The translations under genes and the position numbers were made by a program. Below, one piece after another: positions 44,071 to 55,173 of a DNA stretch of 64,000 nucleotides (within the stretch, counting starts at the first letter, position 1; each line of letters begins with the position of its first letter). Below the pieces are notes generated by a model. It saw only the letters and a list, made by a program, of their open reading frames with translations, searched no databases and was not told where the DNA came from. Source of the DNA: Phocoena phocoena (Eukaryota > Chordata > Mammalia > Artiodactyla > Phocoenidae); assembly GCF_963924675.1 (NCBI RefSeq), contig NC_089232.1:44742522-44806521 (forward strand), in the 5' to 3' direction.

Positions 44071-44296
44071 TGACAGCCAACTTGTGATCATGAATTTTCA
44101 AGAGGAAAATTTTATTTTCCCTTCCCCACTTCCCCCTTGTGCAAGGGAGATTTTTTGTTTTGTTTGTTGGCTAATACACTATTATAATTTGGGTCCAAGT
44201 CTTCATGGTTCTAACTACACCAGCATCTACCATTGGATGCCCTGTTTTGTCTCCTGTCCCCTACATCCCACAAGGCCCTCCAAATGGAAGGCACAT

Positions 44297-44320
44297 GAAC
44301 TCTTCCAAATGGAAGAGTTC
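44297..44320. repeat. Perfect 11-bp inverted repeat
   Basis: GAACTCTTCCA and TGGAAGAGTTC are separated by AA only. CCAAATGGAA also occurs twice nearby (44279 and 44304), so the hairpin may come from a small duplication-inversion event. Confidence 0.85.
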
Positions 44321-44764
44321 AGCACATGCCCCAGAGGTAAGACCATCTCGAGTATTGACTTATCTTTCTGGGTTTCAATCTTCAATTCATTTTCAGCCTC
44401 TTTGTATTCCTTGATTTATCATCTCAGAAATAAATTTTGAACTGCATTTTAATATTTTATCTAACATTTTAAATTGATCTCAACAGGAGGGCTGTTCAGG
44501 TTATCTAATGGTGCATGCTACTAAAAATATGAAGTTTGTCTGTCCCTTCCTTTGCAATCCCACTACCACTGCTGTGGTTTAGGCTCCTTCCTACTGTTTA
44601 GAAACCCATTTAGATCCATAAATCTTTTACTCCACTTATCACAATCTACCTAGAATTATAATTAGGCCTTTTACATGTTTTAAAAAAAGTTTTAAAACAT
44701 GTGTCTCTCATGTTGTGACTCTACAGGGACAAACAGTACAATTTATTGATTATTATTTCACAAT

Positions 44765-44885
44765 GCCACCATCCACACAAGCACACACACTTACATACTC
44801 ACTTACACATGCACACTCACCCACTCACATATACTCATCCACTCACCCTCATATACACAGACTTACATGTTCTTATCCACACACA
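44765..44885. repeat. CA-rich low-complexity sequence
   Basis: Irregular repeats of CACAC, ACTCAC and TACACA-type units without a fixed period. Confidence 0.8.
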
Positions 44886-45109
44886 CTGCATAAAACTGCA
44901 CCGTGCATAGGAAATGCTCGATATAGCCTAGTTGAATCAAATTTCATTTTCACATCTTTAACTTCTAATACCTAACTTAAGTCTAGATCGCTGGTTTTGT
45001 GAACTCTGTGACTTCTGGATTTGGCCATCATCTGGGATTTTGTTCCGAGTACATATTATAATTTCATTGATTTCTGCTTCTTATCTGTGACCCTGCTTGG
45101 AGAGAATGT

Positions 45110-45295
45110 GTGCAATGGTTAAGACAGACCTGCATTTGGTTTGAATCTCTACCATTTACTGACTGTGGGAAGGTCAAAAGTTAAATTATGTCTCTGGGTC
45201 TCAATTTTCTCATCTGCCAAATGGGGTGAACGTAAACACTTAGTACAGGATCTAGGACTCAATGAGTACTCAATACATAGTAGCTATAAGTGACA
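45110..45295 (+). repeat. MIR SINE
   Basis: Sense MIR from 'gtgcaatggttaagacagac' through 'gtctctgggtctcaattttc', 'tcatctgccaaatggggtga' to 'gagtactcaatacatagtag'. Confidence 0.75.
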
Positions 45296-45504
45296 AGTCC
45301 CTTTAGCATGACAACTAAAATTATTTATTATCAAGTGAACCAAATTAAAACTTAAACATACTAGATAAGTTACTTATTTTGATTTTCAGACGTGGAAAAT
45401 AAAAACTGAAATGAATATCTTTTTCTCACTTTTTCTCTTACTGGGATCATTAGTTCCAATTCAGTGATTATCAGTATTTTAAAAGAATGTTAGCTACAAG
45501 AGGG

Positions 45505-45612
45505 TGGGGATTTTAGTCTGTCTTTTTTCATTAATGACATTGGAATAGCAGAGTGCCTAGTATCTAATGGATGCTTTATGAATATTTGTTGTATGAGTAA
45601 ATAAGTAAACAT
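45505..45612 (+). repeat. L2 LINE 3' end
   Basis: 'tagcagagtgcctagtatct' then 'atgctttatgaatatttgtt' + 'gtatgagtaaataagtaa' match the L2 3' end in sense orientation. Confidence 0.6.
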
Positions 45613-46796
45613 ACATAGTTCCAGATACCTGAATAAAAGTAAGATGGATGAAAAAACACATTAAATGATATAGGCACCTTTCATGCATATAATTCCTGAC
45701 AAGAAAGATCATGAAAAATGTCATTTGTACTCAATATTAATAGTTCCTCAAAAATATTTATTTAAAATTATCCAGTAGCTCAAAATCCAATTTTTAAAAG
45801 TGCCATTCTGAGAATGATGGCATAACATTGTAATTCATAGGGACTTACACTTTTCTAACTAAATTAGGTTACAAAATAAAAAACAACCATGTTTGTGATA
45901 CTGGTTTTGAAAACTAGCATATTAGATTCCTTACGTTTGCATAGCAAAAAATGTTAAATAGCATTGAAGAAAGGGTCTTTGAAAGCCAAGAACACTGCAA
46001 ACAAGCTTCATTCAAGGTCATTGATTTTCCTTTGTACTTTAGTTCAGCACAAATGGTTTCATGGGGAAAAGGAGCTTTATCTATACTCTATTATTCCACA
46101 AAAAAGGACAAGCATGCCCTCCTCAGCACAGGGGCATGGAGTTAGGTCCTCTTCAATTCCCACATCACACTGGGGAGTCCAGCATGAAAAACAAGTGCCC
46201 TTCCAGTGATGGGAATTCATGTAAGCAGCACTTCAATGCCCAGGCTGGCCTAGCCTGCTTGCATTACTTCATATTCCCAGACACTGGTTCATCCATCTAC
46301 CCATCCAAATATTTGATATGCCAGGAGTTGGAGTGAGAGTGCAAGGAACACAGGCTGTGATGAGGACCAGCAGACCCATGAGAGACTTTACCATCTTGGA
46401 GGGTAGAATTACATCCTTGAGTTATCCTCTAAGTCAATTCATGCTAGTTTTAAGAAAAATAATGAAAGCACCCATGTGGTGGGGGTTTCTAAAGACTGTG
46501 ATTATGTTAGAACGTTTTTGATGATGAAAAATGTCCATATTTTTTAAACTGGTACTCCAAAAAAATTTGGTCAAACTGTATTCCTTAACTCAAGCTTCAT
46601 TTTGATAGAATAGTGGATGATAGCTTTAACACATAAATCCTGAGCTATCTAGGAAGCTACCTGATCCTTCTTCAAATATGCAAAGAATAAAGTGGAGAGT
46701 AGTTAAGTGGTGTGCCCAGAATCTCTCAGTTAGTGGCAGAGCTCTAGATCAGCTTTACCCCTAGCCTGTAGTTCAGCTCTGTTGATAGCCTTTGAA
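45613..46796. other. Intron 1 sequence, nothing recognised
   Basis: No exon or clear repeat. Open frames of 60-90 codons near 45950-46520 overlap one another in all plus-strand frames and have no recognisable domain. Confidence 0.4.
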
Positions 46797-46809
46797 AAGG
46801 CTGGATTTT

Positions 46810-47156
46810 GGGGGCTTCTCTGGTAGTGCAGTGGTTAAGAATCTGCCTGCCAATGTAGGGGACACAGGTTCGATCCCTGGTCCGGGAGGATCCCACGTGC
46901 CGTGTAGCAACTAAGCCCATGAGCCACAACTACTAAGCCTGCACTCTAGAGCCTGCGAGCGCCAACTACTGAGCCTGCATGCCACAGCTACCGAAGCCCA
47001 CACGCCTAGAGCCTGTGCTCCGCAGCAAGAGAAGCCACCACAATGAGAAGCCCCGTAAACCTCAACAAAGAGCAGACCCCCTCGCCGCAACTAGAGAAAG
47101 CCCACACGCAGCAATGAAGGCCCAATGCAGCCAAAAATAAATTAAAAAAAAAAAAA
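46810..47156 (+). mobile_element. Long CHR-type SINE (CHR-2-like)
   Basis: The head is GGGCTTCTCTGGTAGTGCAG with box-B-like GGTTCGATCCCTGGTCCGG. The body is longer, with repeated 'gcctgc' and 'aagccaccacaatgagaagc' units, and ends in 'agccaaaaataaattaaaaa'. A target duplication around CTGGATTTT flanks it (46801-46809 and 47159-47167). An older subfamily than the short copies. Confidence 0.9.
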
Positions 47157-47224
47157 GTCTGGATTTTCAATGAGCAACATGTTCTCTGGAGAAATGTACC
47201 ACGTAAATAACCAGATTGTGAGCA

Positions 47225-47400
47225 AGGGATCTGAGCCAGTAACTATAACAACCATTGTTATTGCTAATCCTCAGCATAACCTTGGGAGATTGTTATTACT
47301 ACTCTCACTTTATAGATGGGGAAACTGAGGCTCAGAATATGAGGGGACTTGTCTAAGCTCAGTCCATAGATGCAAGTTATCCAAACATAACTAATATGAA
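47225..47400 (-). repeat. MIR SINE
   Basis: Antisense MIR core: 'attactactctcactttata' then 'gatggggaaactgaggctca'. Confidence 0.7.
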
Positions 47401-47489
47401 TGTGCAAAGAATAAAGAGATGTCTTGCTCAGACCCTTTGGGCTAGTATCAGCCAGAACTTTAATCTCAAAAGAAAAAAAAATAATTAAG

Positions 47490-47640
47490 TCCCTAATGTG
47501 TGCCAGTTGGTTTGCTAGGCGTTTTCTCATTCACTGTCTCATTAAATAATTTCTGTTGAGGATCAGACAGCTCCATTTACTAAGGAGTTGAGTGAAGATT
47601 CAAACTGAGGTTTGCCTGATTCTGAAAATGTAAGAGCTAA
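47490..47640 (-). repeat. MIR SINE, decayed
   Basis: Antisense MIR-like text: 'tgtgccagttggtttgctag', 'ctcattaaataatttctgtt' and 'agattcaaactgaggtttgc'. Confidence 0.5.
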
Positions 47641-48185
47641 TTAATTTTACCTTTTAACATCAGCTTCTTTTACATTATACTCTTCCTGAAAAGGATCAGA
47701 TAATAAATATTTTAGTCTTTGAAGGCCACAGTGTCTCTGTTGCAACTACCTGACTCTGTCATGGTAGTGTGAAGGCAGCCACGGACGATCCATAAATGAA
47801 TGAACACATCTGTGTTCCAGTAAAACTTTATTTATGGACACTGCAATTTGAATATCATATAATTTTCATGTGTCACGAAATACTATTCTTCTTTGAATTT
47901 TTTTCATTTAAAATGAAAATTATGTTTTAAAATGAACTTTAAAATGTAAAGCCATTCTTAGCTCATGGGCCATACAAAAACAGAGTCCACCAGATTTGTC
48001 CTGTGGGCTGTTGTTTCCCAACTTCTGAGTTATACCATCCTTCTTTTAGTATCTACTGGATGCCAACAGCCAATTAAGAAGCCAATTAAAAAATCTAGTT
48101 TGTCAAAAGGTAATTTTACTTCTCAGCAGGAAAATCCACGATTTTGACATTGAGCACATGGCTTACAAGAGAAAATAACTTTCTT
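47641..48185. other. Intron 1 sequence, nothing recognised
   Basis: AT-rich sequence. Part of it ('ggccatacaaaaacagagtc' and neighbours, 47940-48010) may be an old repeat but the family was not identified. No exon. Confidence 0.35.
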
Positions 48186-48528
48186 TTCTCTTATATTTCA
48201 AACATATAAGTACAAATACATGCTCACACACACATGTGAAGGAAAATAAAATGAACACTGGTGGGCTCACCACTCACTTTAAGAAACATATTACCAAACA
48301 GTGATGCTCCTACATTCCCCTCCCCAGGCACATCCTCCTCTCTCCCCATGAAAATGCCACTATCCTGAATTTCGTCTTCATCATTTCCTAGTGTTTTTAA
48401 TATATAGTTTTACTCTGCATGTATGCAGGTTTTTGTTTGGACTTTATTTAAATAGTGTATGTATTCTGGAACTTGCTTTCTTTCACTCAACGTCATGTTG
48501 GAGATTTTATCCACATTCGGTGTAGCTG
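48186..48528 (-). mobile_element. Old L1 3' region, antisense
   Basis: 'aacttgctttctttcactca' + 'acgtcatgttggagattttatcc' is the familiar antisense text of an ancient L1 3' region. Broken by the adjoining purine tract. Confidence 0.5.
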
Positions 48529-48532
48529 TACG

Positions 48533-48670
48533 AAAGGAAGGAAGGAAGGAAGGAAGGAAGGAAAGAAGGAAAGAAGGAAGGAAGGAAGGAAGGTAGGAAG
48601 GAAGGAAGGGAGGAAGGAAGGAAGGGAGGGAGGGAGGGAGGGAGGGAGGGAGGGAGGGAGGGAGGGAAAA
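48533..48670 (+). repeat. (GGAA)n/(GGGA)n purine tract
   Basis: About 138 bases of almost pure purine: GGAA units to about 48610, changing to GGGA units through 48667. A few pyrimidine interruptions (GGTAGG near 48592). Confidence 0.97.
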
Positions 48671-48816
48671 AGCAAGCAAGCAGCAATGTGTCTATTCACA
48701 AGAGAATGGATAATGACAGCATGGTATATGAAATACTACTCAGGAGTAAATTTAAATGATATAAAGATAGATTTCTAACTAAAAATATAAATTCGATTTC
48801 TAATAAAGAGTCTATT

Positions 48817-49023
48817 AGGGGGCTTCCCTGGTGGCACAGGGGTTGAGAGTCCGCCTGCCGATGCAGGGGTCACGGGTTCGTGCCCCGGTCCGGGAAGATT
48901 CCACATGCCACGGAGCGGCTGGGCCCGTAAGCCATGGCCGCTGAGCCTGCGCGTCTGGAGCTGTGCTCCGCAACGGGAGAGGCCACAACAGTGAGAGGCC
49001 CACGTACCAGGGAAAAAAAAAAA
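48817..49023 (+). mobile_element. CHR-family SINE
   Basis: The head GGGCTTCCCTGGTGGCACAG is followed by the box-B-like GGTTCGTGCCCCGGTCCGG. The A-tail ends at about 49023. A 12-bp target duplication AAAGAGTCTATT flanks it (48805-48816 and 49024-49035). Confidence 0.96.
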
Positions 49024-49035
49024 AAAGAGTCTATT

Positions 49036-50025
49036 CGTCTATTTCTAATAAAGAATACATTTTAAAATAAATGCCAAAATCTTTTTACTAAAAACATGTG
49101 TCCTGGGGAATAACAATCACAAATATGATCTGTATATCTGTATACATAGGGTTCACTGATAGAGAAGCTGCAGGTGAATTCCTTTGGAGAGTGTAATGCT
49201 GGGGGCAGAAGTTGGGGGGAGGGCACAGATTTTCATTCCCTGAAAGTATCTCCTCTTCTGGGAAAAGGGACTTACAGAGCTGGGCCATGGAGGCCCAAAT
49301 CCAGATGCTCAGAAGGTACATTAGTGAATCACAGACATGACAAATTGAGAAAGTCAAGTGATATAAACCATTAGTCTTCTTTTCAAGCCAGTAAAATGAA
49401 TAGCTCTATTAGTGCTATTAAAATTGTACATTTATCTCATTAGAATGACTCAGGTCCTTTGCCTTTCTCCATAAAAAAATTTACCTCTCTAACTTAATGT
49501 TAAAACAGATATCTCACTAATAAATCTAGAAAAGAGTATCAGTACAATGCTGCATTAATTCATACTAATGACTTTAAAATTCACTGCAAATCACTGGTTG
49601 ACTTAGAACTGAAGAAAAAGTGTTTAGAAAGAAAAAGAAAAAGAAAAAGAATGTGGCATGTGCATCTTATAACTTCATGAAAAATATGTTGGGATAAAGC
49701 TAAGCTTCAAGTGTCTTTCTAGAACTTGTTTGCCAATGTTAAAAGCACAAAGTCAATGTTCCCTAGTGACACTGCCAGTGAGGTGGCGAAGTTAATCCAT
49801 CTCAATGCCTGGACCGTGTAGCTCTTCTTTTCTTCCTGAAATTTGTTTCCTTATAAGGGTCAGGTAGTAAATATTTTTTAAATGTTTGTGAGTTTAAATA
49901 ATATTTAATAAATTAAAAATCTAAGGTTCTGAAATGGGATATTTACTCCAACATGTACTATGTAGTCTTTCTAAAATAGTATTCATTCCCAGCTCTTCCC
50001 AAATTCATATCCTTCTCCAGTGTTC
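49036..50025. other. Intron 1 sequence, nothing recognised
   Basis: AT-rich sequence with a short GAAAAA-type purine stretch at 49627-49652. No exon or named repeat. Confidence 0.4.
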
Positions 50026-50029
50026 CAGG

Positions 50030-50180
50030 AAGATTCAAGTAAAACTACTTTGAGCACCCACTAGGTGCAGGGAGGTTAGAAGTGAGTGTGGGTATAAAGT
50101 GAGTTAGATGCAGAACCTGCCTTTAAGGGATTTATGATCCAGTGAGGAAGACATACATATAAACAACTGCATAAGATAGT
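50030..50180 (-). repeat. L2 LINE fragment
   Basis: Antisense L2 text: 'tttgagcacccactaggtgc' and later 'tttatgatccagtgaggaag' + 'acatacatataaac'. Confidence 0.6.
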
Positions 50181-50580
50181 CTAGGTTATGCTGCAGTCAC
50201 CAAGAACCTCATAGTCTCAGTGGCTTGTTCCCTCCTTGTGCTACATGACCACGTGGGTCAGCAGAGGGACTCTCTCAGGGACCCAGGCTGGTACAATGGT
50301 CACTATCCTGAATACACCAAGGGGGAAAACACATGGTGAACACTGGCATTTAAAGCTTAAGCAACACATGTTACTTCTACTCATATTTCATTGGCTAATG
50401 CAAGCCACATGGCCACACCTAACTCTAAGTGGGCAAAGAGGTGCAATCCCACCCTGTCCCAAGGAGGAGAGAGTACTGGAATATCTGTGAACAGCATCAA
50501 TGACAACACAAGGACCAATTACTGTATAATAAGAGGAAAAATAATCAAGGTACTGAATGGTGCTAGAGAAAAGAAGGATT
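50181..50580. other. Intron 1 sequence, nothing recognised
   Basis: An unassigned stretch interrupting the L2-like sequence. Text such as 'aggttatgctgcagtcacca' and 'ctcagtggcttgttccctcc' suggests an old repeat, not named. Confidence 0.35.
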
Positions 50581-50584
50581 ATTA

Positions 50585-50775
50585 AATCTGACTGGGACAC
50601 AGAGGTCTTCAAGAAGGCCAGTGGCACTTAAGGGGAACTTGAAGGATTGTATTTGGTGAAGGCTGTGGGGTGGGAAGACAATCTAGGCTGAGGAACAAGG
50701 TAAGCAAAGGTGCTGGGCATGCACTTGCAGGGGGTGTCCAGAGTGTCCAGGAAATGGGAAGCAGTAAGTATGTAG
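50585..50775 (-). repeat. L2 LINE fragment
   Basis: 'aagaaggccagtggcactta', 'gggaagacaatctaggctga' and 'ggaacaaggtaagcaaaggt' fit antisense L2, probably continuing the piece at 50030-50180. Confidence 0.45.
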
Positions 50776-50919
50776 AAAGTTCAGATAGATGTAGACAGAG
50801 GGGAAGGTGAATGGTCCAGACCGTGCTGAGCAGAAATACTCTAACAACAAATTTCAATTTAGAAAGCAGGAGCCCACCAAAAAAATAAATGTTTTGTGCA
50901 TTAGTAACAACATTTAAGC

Positions 50920-51090
50920 AGCTTGGTAATTTTTTGAGTCATGTTATCTACATTTAACCCTCACACAAACCCTGACAAGATACAGTGTTGATACCCCTAC
51001 TATAAATATGAGGCAACTGAGGCCTATGTCACAGCATAGAGAAGGAGGGGGCTTGAACTCAAATCTCATGCCAAATCACACTAACCACAT
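50920..51090 (-). repeat. MIR SINE
   Basis: Antisense MIR: 'taaccctcacacaaaccctg', 'tatgaggcaactgaggccta' and 'ggggcttgaactcaaatctc'. Confidence 0.65.
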
Positions 51091-51099
51091 CACCAAGGT

Positions 51100-51340
51100 T
51101 TTTCATTCATTCATTCATTCATTCATTCATTCAACAAATATTTACTGACTGACTCTGTGGTAGGTGCTGGGGATATACTCATGAGTAAAATAGTCTGTAA
51201 TTCCACATAGTTCAGAGTATCCTTAAGGAGACAGACAAGCAAACAAATAAAATGAGTTTTGGGGTCCATGTAGCAAAGAGTAAGCACAGGAGAATGGAGA
51301 AGCAAGAGAGTGGAGACTGGGACCTTTCAGAAATCTATTG
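51100..51340 (-). repeat. L2 LINE 3' end with an ATTC tract
   Basis: The ATTC repeat (51103-51132) leads into 'caacaaatatttactgactg' and 'ggtgctggggatatactcat', the antisense L2 3' end. 'gagacagacaagcaaacaaa' follows. Confidence 0.8.
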
Positions 51341-52680
51341 AGAAATGCGGAGCTGCTCTTCAAAAGGTACAGAGTTTCAGTTATATGAATATACTCATAA
51401 ATCAGATGAATAAGTTCTAGAGGTGTGCTGTACAACATCGTGCCTATAGTTAACAATACTGTAATGTACACTTAAAACTTTAAGAGGGTAAATCTCATGT
51501 TAAATACCACGATTTTTAAAAAGAAAAGAAAAAATAAAGAAAGCTATTAGGAAGCCCCTGAACCAGGGCAGTGTTAGAAGGGATGAAAAAGAGAGGATGG
51601 GTAGGGAGGTAAAGCAAGGAGATGGGATCATCAGGAGGAGTGGATGAGGCAGGGGAATTGCTCCCAGGGCAGGACTGGGAAGGAGCCCAGGAAGGGAAGC
51701 CCACAGGGAGAAGATGAACTGCAGGCAGGGACCGTGCCTCTTGTGTGCCATGCCTGACACACAGTGGGGTCTGACGATACCTGCTCAAGTAACGAATATA
51801 CTTCCACTTTGGATATGCTGAGTTTTAGGCAGCTTCAGAAGGTCTAGCAAGGTTTTGAAATTTCATTCTGGTGCTCTGGAGAGGGGTGAAGGCTGAAGAC
51901 ACGGAACTGAAGTTACATAATGAAGGTCATGTCAACACCAAGGGACATGTCTTCAGTCTTATGAGCCTGGCCTTCCTGGTTTTAGCTTTCTCAGTGGTTT
52001 CGACACGCCTTGGTTTGCTTCTCTCCTTCACAGTCATCCTTAAAATGTCTTATTAAGTTATAGCAAATACTCTCCTTCTGATTGTAGGAGACTCTAGGGC
52101 ACTGTTCTTTCAGCCTACACATGGCCACCGCACATTCCAGCTCCGAAGCATTCTTTCTCATTAAGCCAGGAAGATTATGATATGTTGTGAAATGACAATG
52201 GTATTTTTCTTCCTCCAATAATAAACATACATGGATTAATCAATTCTTATCAATTAACTCAGAATTATTATTATTACCTCAAATGTGACAAGCTTGTGTT
52301 TCCAGAAGTAGTGGATTTGATAAGATTAGTATGTTGTGTTAAACAACGCTTGGAAAGAGTACTTTATTAAATGTTAACAAAATCTATACAAAATAAATTT
52401 TTATGAAAAGGAATTTGTCATCCATTACAAATCCCCAAGAGAAATTTCTACCTCATATAATAAAGGAAACTAAAATTAAACAATATTTATTGGGTTCCTC
52501 TTTTGTGTACAGGCATCAGATGCTTATACATCTGAATAAATTCACCGATTAAGTTCTATTGTGCATGAAAAGATTAAACAGATTCAGCATAAATAATTTT
52601 AAATATCTGACATATTATTGAAATTTCACCATCAAAGAATATTATTAGATTTCAAATTTCTAAAGTTGTACAAGTAGTTT
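51341..52680. other. Intron 1 sequence, no gene supported
   Basis: 51541-51790 may be further decayed L2. A 75-codon minus-strand frame at 51991-52218 contains several cysteines but no domain I recognise. No splice-flanked exon was found. Confidence 0.4.
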
Positions 52681-53654
52681 GGAACACTTATTTCTTGGGA
52701 TGTGGCAAAGCCAAGCCATTTACTTGAAGTGAAGAAGGCTTTGGGCAGAAAGGTGTGAAGCATCCTGGGATTTCACTGGGAGAGCCAGGAGCTGTGCAGA
52801 CATGGCTACAGGGGCTCACAGTGAAAGACAGACAAGCAGACATATGAGAGGAGACCCAGGCTCCCTGGGAGCTGTGGTTTGGCAGGTGGGGAGATGGATG
52901 AAGAACAGCCAGGCATGATGCTCCAGAACCACGGCAGGCAGGGAGGGCTGAGGAAGAATAACCTGTGTTCAGCAAGGCCCCAGGCACTTGGTGAGGTTCA
53001 GGAGCAAGGCCCTGGTATTAGGGAAGGAACTAATAAGGACATGATAAAGCCCAAGTTCTCCAGAGTCCCTGGGAGGCCTTAGGGGAATGTAAAAATGGAG
53101 TACACAGTAGCAACTTCAATTCACAGGTATGGAAGTGGGGAACAGTGCACAAGTCCATAGGTAGAAGGTTCAAGGAGCCACGGAAGAGGCTACAACTACC
53201 TCCATCAGAGTTGTCTCAGGAGCTAAGCCAGAACAGTCTTCAGATTGAGGATGCAATGGACTTAGATGTGGGTGACATGGGTACTGCAGAGCCAGGGGGA
53301 AAAGAAGGGCTGACAGGAGCTCACAGATGGATGGTTTCTAGATTATGGGTTGAAGCTAAAGTTAACTCAGTTTTGAATTGAGTGCAAGATATTCTTTTAA
53401 ACTTAAATCTAAATATTAATGTTAATGGCAAAGATTAATCATTTATTGCGCTGATTCATATAGAATTTTCATGACATATAAAGTCTAATAATGGGCCAAG
53501 TTTCTTATTCACTGCATTTCTCCAAAAGCTGCACTCTCTTTAATGATTACACCTGCAGAAAAAGACAAGATGTAGGAGTCCTACATAATTATCAAACAGA
53601 AATTTTTTCACTCACTGTTTTATCTGAATTGCTAATTTAAATAGGAAAAAGAGT
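52681..53654. other. Intron 1 sequence, nothing recognised
   Basis: A GC-richer block at 52690-53380 has short overlapping frames and no domain. It may hold decayed LINE sequence but no family is assigned. Confidence 0.35.
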
Positions 53655-53663
53655 CAAATTTTT

Positions 53664-53855
53664 TCTTAATCTGTATCCTTTCCTGCTAATAAACCATAAC
53701 TCTGAGTGTAACAGTTTTCAGTGAGTCCTGTGATTCTTTCCACTCTCAAACTGAGAGTGGTTTTGGGAACCCCACACTTCAGTTGGTGCCAGAGGGAAGG
53801 GTGGTCTTGTGTGGAGGCTGTATCCTCTAACTGTACAGTTGGGCCTAAACCTCCA
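53664..53855 (+). mobile_element. Isolated copy of an LTR 3' tail
   Basis: This 192-bp segment is 98% identical (3 transition differences, no gaps) to 56833-57024, the 3' end of the LTR-like element. It is flanked by CAAATTTTTTCTTA (53655-53668, overlapping the shared edge by a few bases) and CAAATTTTTTTCTTA (53854-53868), a likely target duplication. It contains the polyadenylation word AATAAA at about 53689. No poly(A) tail follows. Confidence 0.8.
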
Positions 53856-54180
53856 AATTTTTTTCTTATCTAAGCAGTGTCCAGGGAGTAGATAATATCC
53901 CTTAAAGCATGAATGGGCAAACCTATCAGAAAATCAAAACCTCTCAAAAATTATAAATTTTCAGAACTACCTAAATGTCAAATCATGGCGAGTAAAAAGA
54001 ATTGAAAGTATTGGAATATATTACCCTCAAAATGGCTTCTGCAAATTATTACAAAAATAAGAGGAAGGAAGAAACAAGGAGCAGAAATCAATGAAATAGA
54101 AAACTGAAAAATGATACAGAAAATTAACAGAGCCAAAAGTTGGTTCTCTGAAAAGATTAATAAAAATGATAAGCCACCAG

Positions 54181-54468
54181 ATGGGAATTCCCTGGTGCTG
54201 CAGTGGTTAAGAATCTGCCTGCCAATGCAGGGGACACAGGTTCAATCCCTGGTCTGCGAAGATCCCACATGCCGCAGAGCAACCAAGACCTTGCGCCACA
54301 ACTACCGGGCCTGCGCGCCTAGAGCCCGTGCTCCGCAACAAGAGAAGCCACCACAATGAGAAGCCCGAGCACCTCAACGAAGAGTAGCCCCCACTTGCTA
54401 CAACTAGAGAGAGCCCACGCACAGCAAAGAAGACCCAACACAGTCAAAAAAAAGAAAAGAAAAAAGAA
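54181..54468 (+). mobile_element. Long CHR-type SINE (CHR-2-like)
   Basis: The head GGGAATTCCCTGGTGCTGCA is followed by GGTTCAATCCCTGGTCTGCG. The long body has 'aagccaccacaatgagaagc' and ends 'agacccaacacagtcaaaaa'. A short target duplication AAGCCACCA flanks it (54171-54179 and 54469-54477), inside the old L1. Confidence 0.9.
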
Positions 54469-54676
54469 AAGCCACCAAAATACTGATTTAAGAGAGAGAG
54501 AAAGAGAGAACAGAAATTATTAAGAATTATCAGGAATGAAAGAAGGGATATCACTGCAAATTCATAATCAAAAACTTTCCCACAAAGAAAACTCTAAGCC
54601 TGGATCGTTTCATTGATGAACTGTAACCGACATTAACCAATTCAATGCAATTTCAATCAAAATTCCAACAGGCCCA

Positions 54677-54815
54677 TTTTTAAATTGGGTGGTTTGTTTT
54701 TTTGATATTGAGCTCCGTGAGCTGTTTGTATATTTTGGAGATTAATTCTTTGTCTGTTGTTTAATTTGCAAATATTTTCTCCCATTCTGAGGGTTGTCTT
54801 TTTGTCTTCAAACCT
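54677..54815 (-). mobile_element. Antisense L1 ORF2 piece inside a sense L1
   Basis: The text from 'attgggtggtttgttttttt' to 'ctgagggttgtctttttgtc' is the antisense of the late ORF2 region. The sense L1 resumes on the right ('gtacaaaggttctagaatag'). No poly(T) or clear target duplication, so the mechanism is open. Confidence 0.75.
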
Positions 54816-54972
54816 TTAAGTGGAAGTACAAAGGTTCTAGAATAGCCATAATGATCTTAAAAAAACAACAAATCTAGAGGACTCACACTATTGATTTCAA
54901 GATTTACAATAAAGCTACAGTAATTAAGAAAAGGTGGTATTGGCATAAGGATAGACAAATGTATCTATAAAA

Positions 54973-55085
54973 CGGAAGTCCAGAGAAGTTGACTAACTTG
55001 CCCAAGATCGCAGAGCTAGTAAGTGGTAGAGATGGGATTTGTACTCCAGTCGTCAGGTTCTAGAGCTTGTGCTTCTAACCACAGA
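54973..55085 (-). repeat. MIR SINE fragment
   Basis: Antisense MIR: 'gactaacttgcccaagatcg' + 'cagagctagtaagtgg', 'gatgggatttgtactccagt' and 'gcttgtgcttctaaccac'. Confidence 0.75.
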
Positions 55086-55173
55086 CTTCTTCTCCACTAC
55101 ACAGTCTCACTACAAACCAACTGTTTCCCATAGAACCCTTCCTATCAACAGCAGCCTAAAAATTTTTGATGTT

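Larger units (their letters stand above)
54050..54965 (+). mobile_element. Old L1 ORF2 fragment, interrupted
   Basis: Sense L1 text includes 'agcagaaatcaatgaaatag', 'agagccaaaagttggttctc', 'caatttcaatcaaaattcca' and 'ctacagtaattaagaaaagg'. It is split by the SINE at 54181-54468 and by an antisense L1 piece at 54677-54815. Confidence 0.8.

Noticed and set aside
48410..48699. Frames rich in LPPSLPPS or GRKEGRKE repeats
   Set aside because: Direct translation of the GGAA/GGGA microsatellite.
51991..52218. 75-codon minus-strand frame with several cysteines (ECAVAMCRLKEQC...)
   Set aside because: No domain or family recognised, no splice sites matching the EML6 frame and no poly(A) tail or target duplication for a retrocopy. 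A protein search would be decisive.
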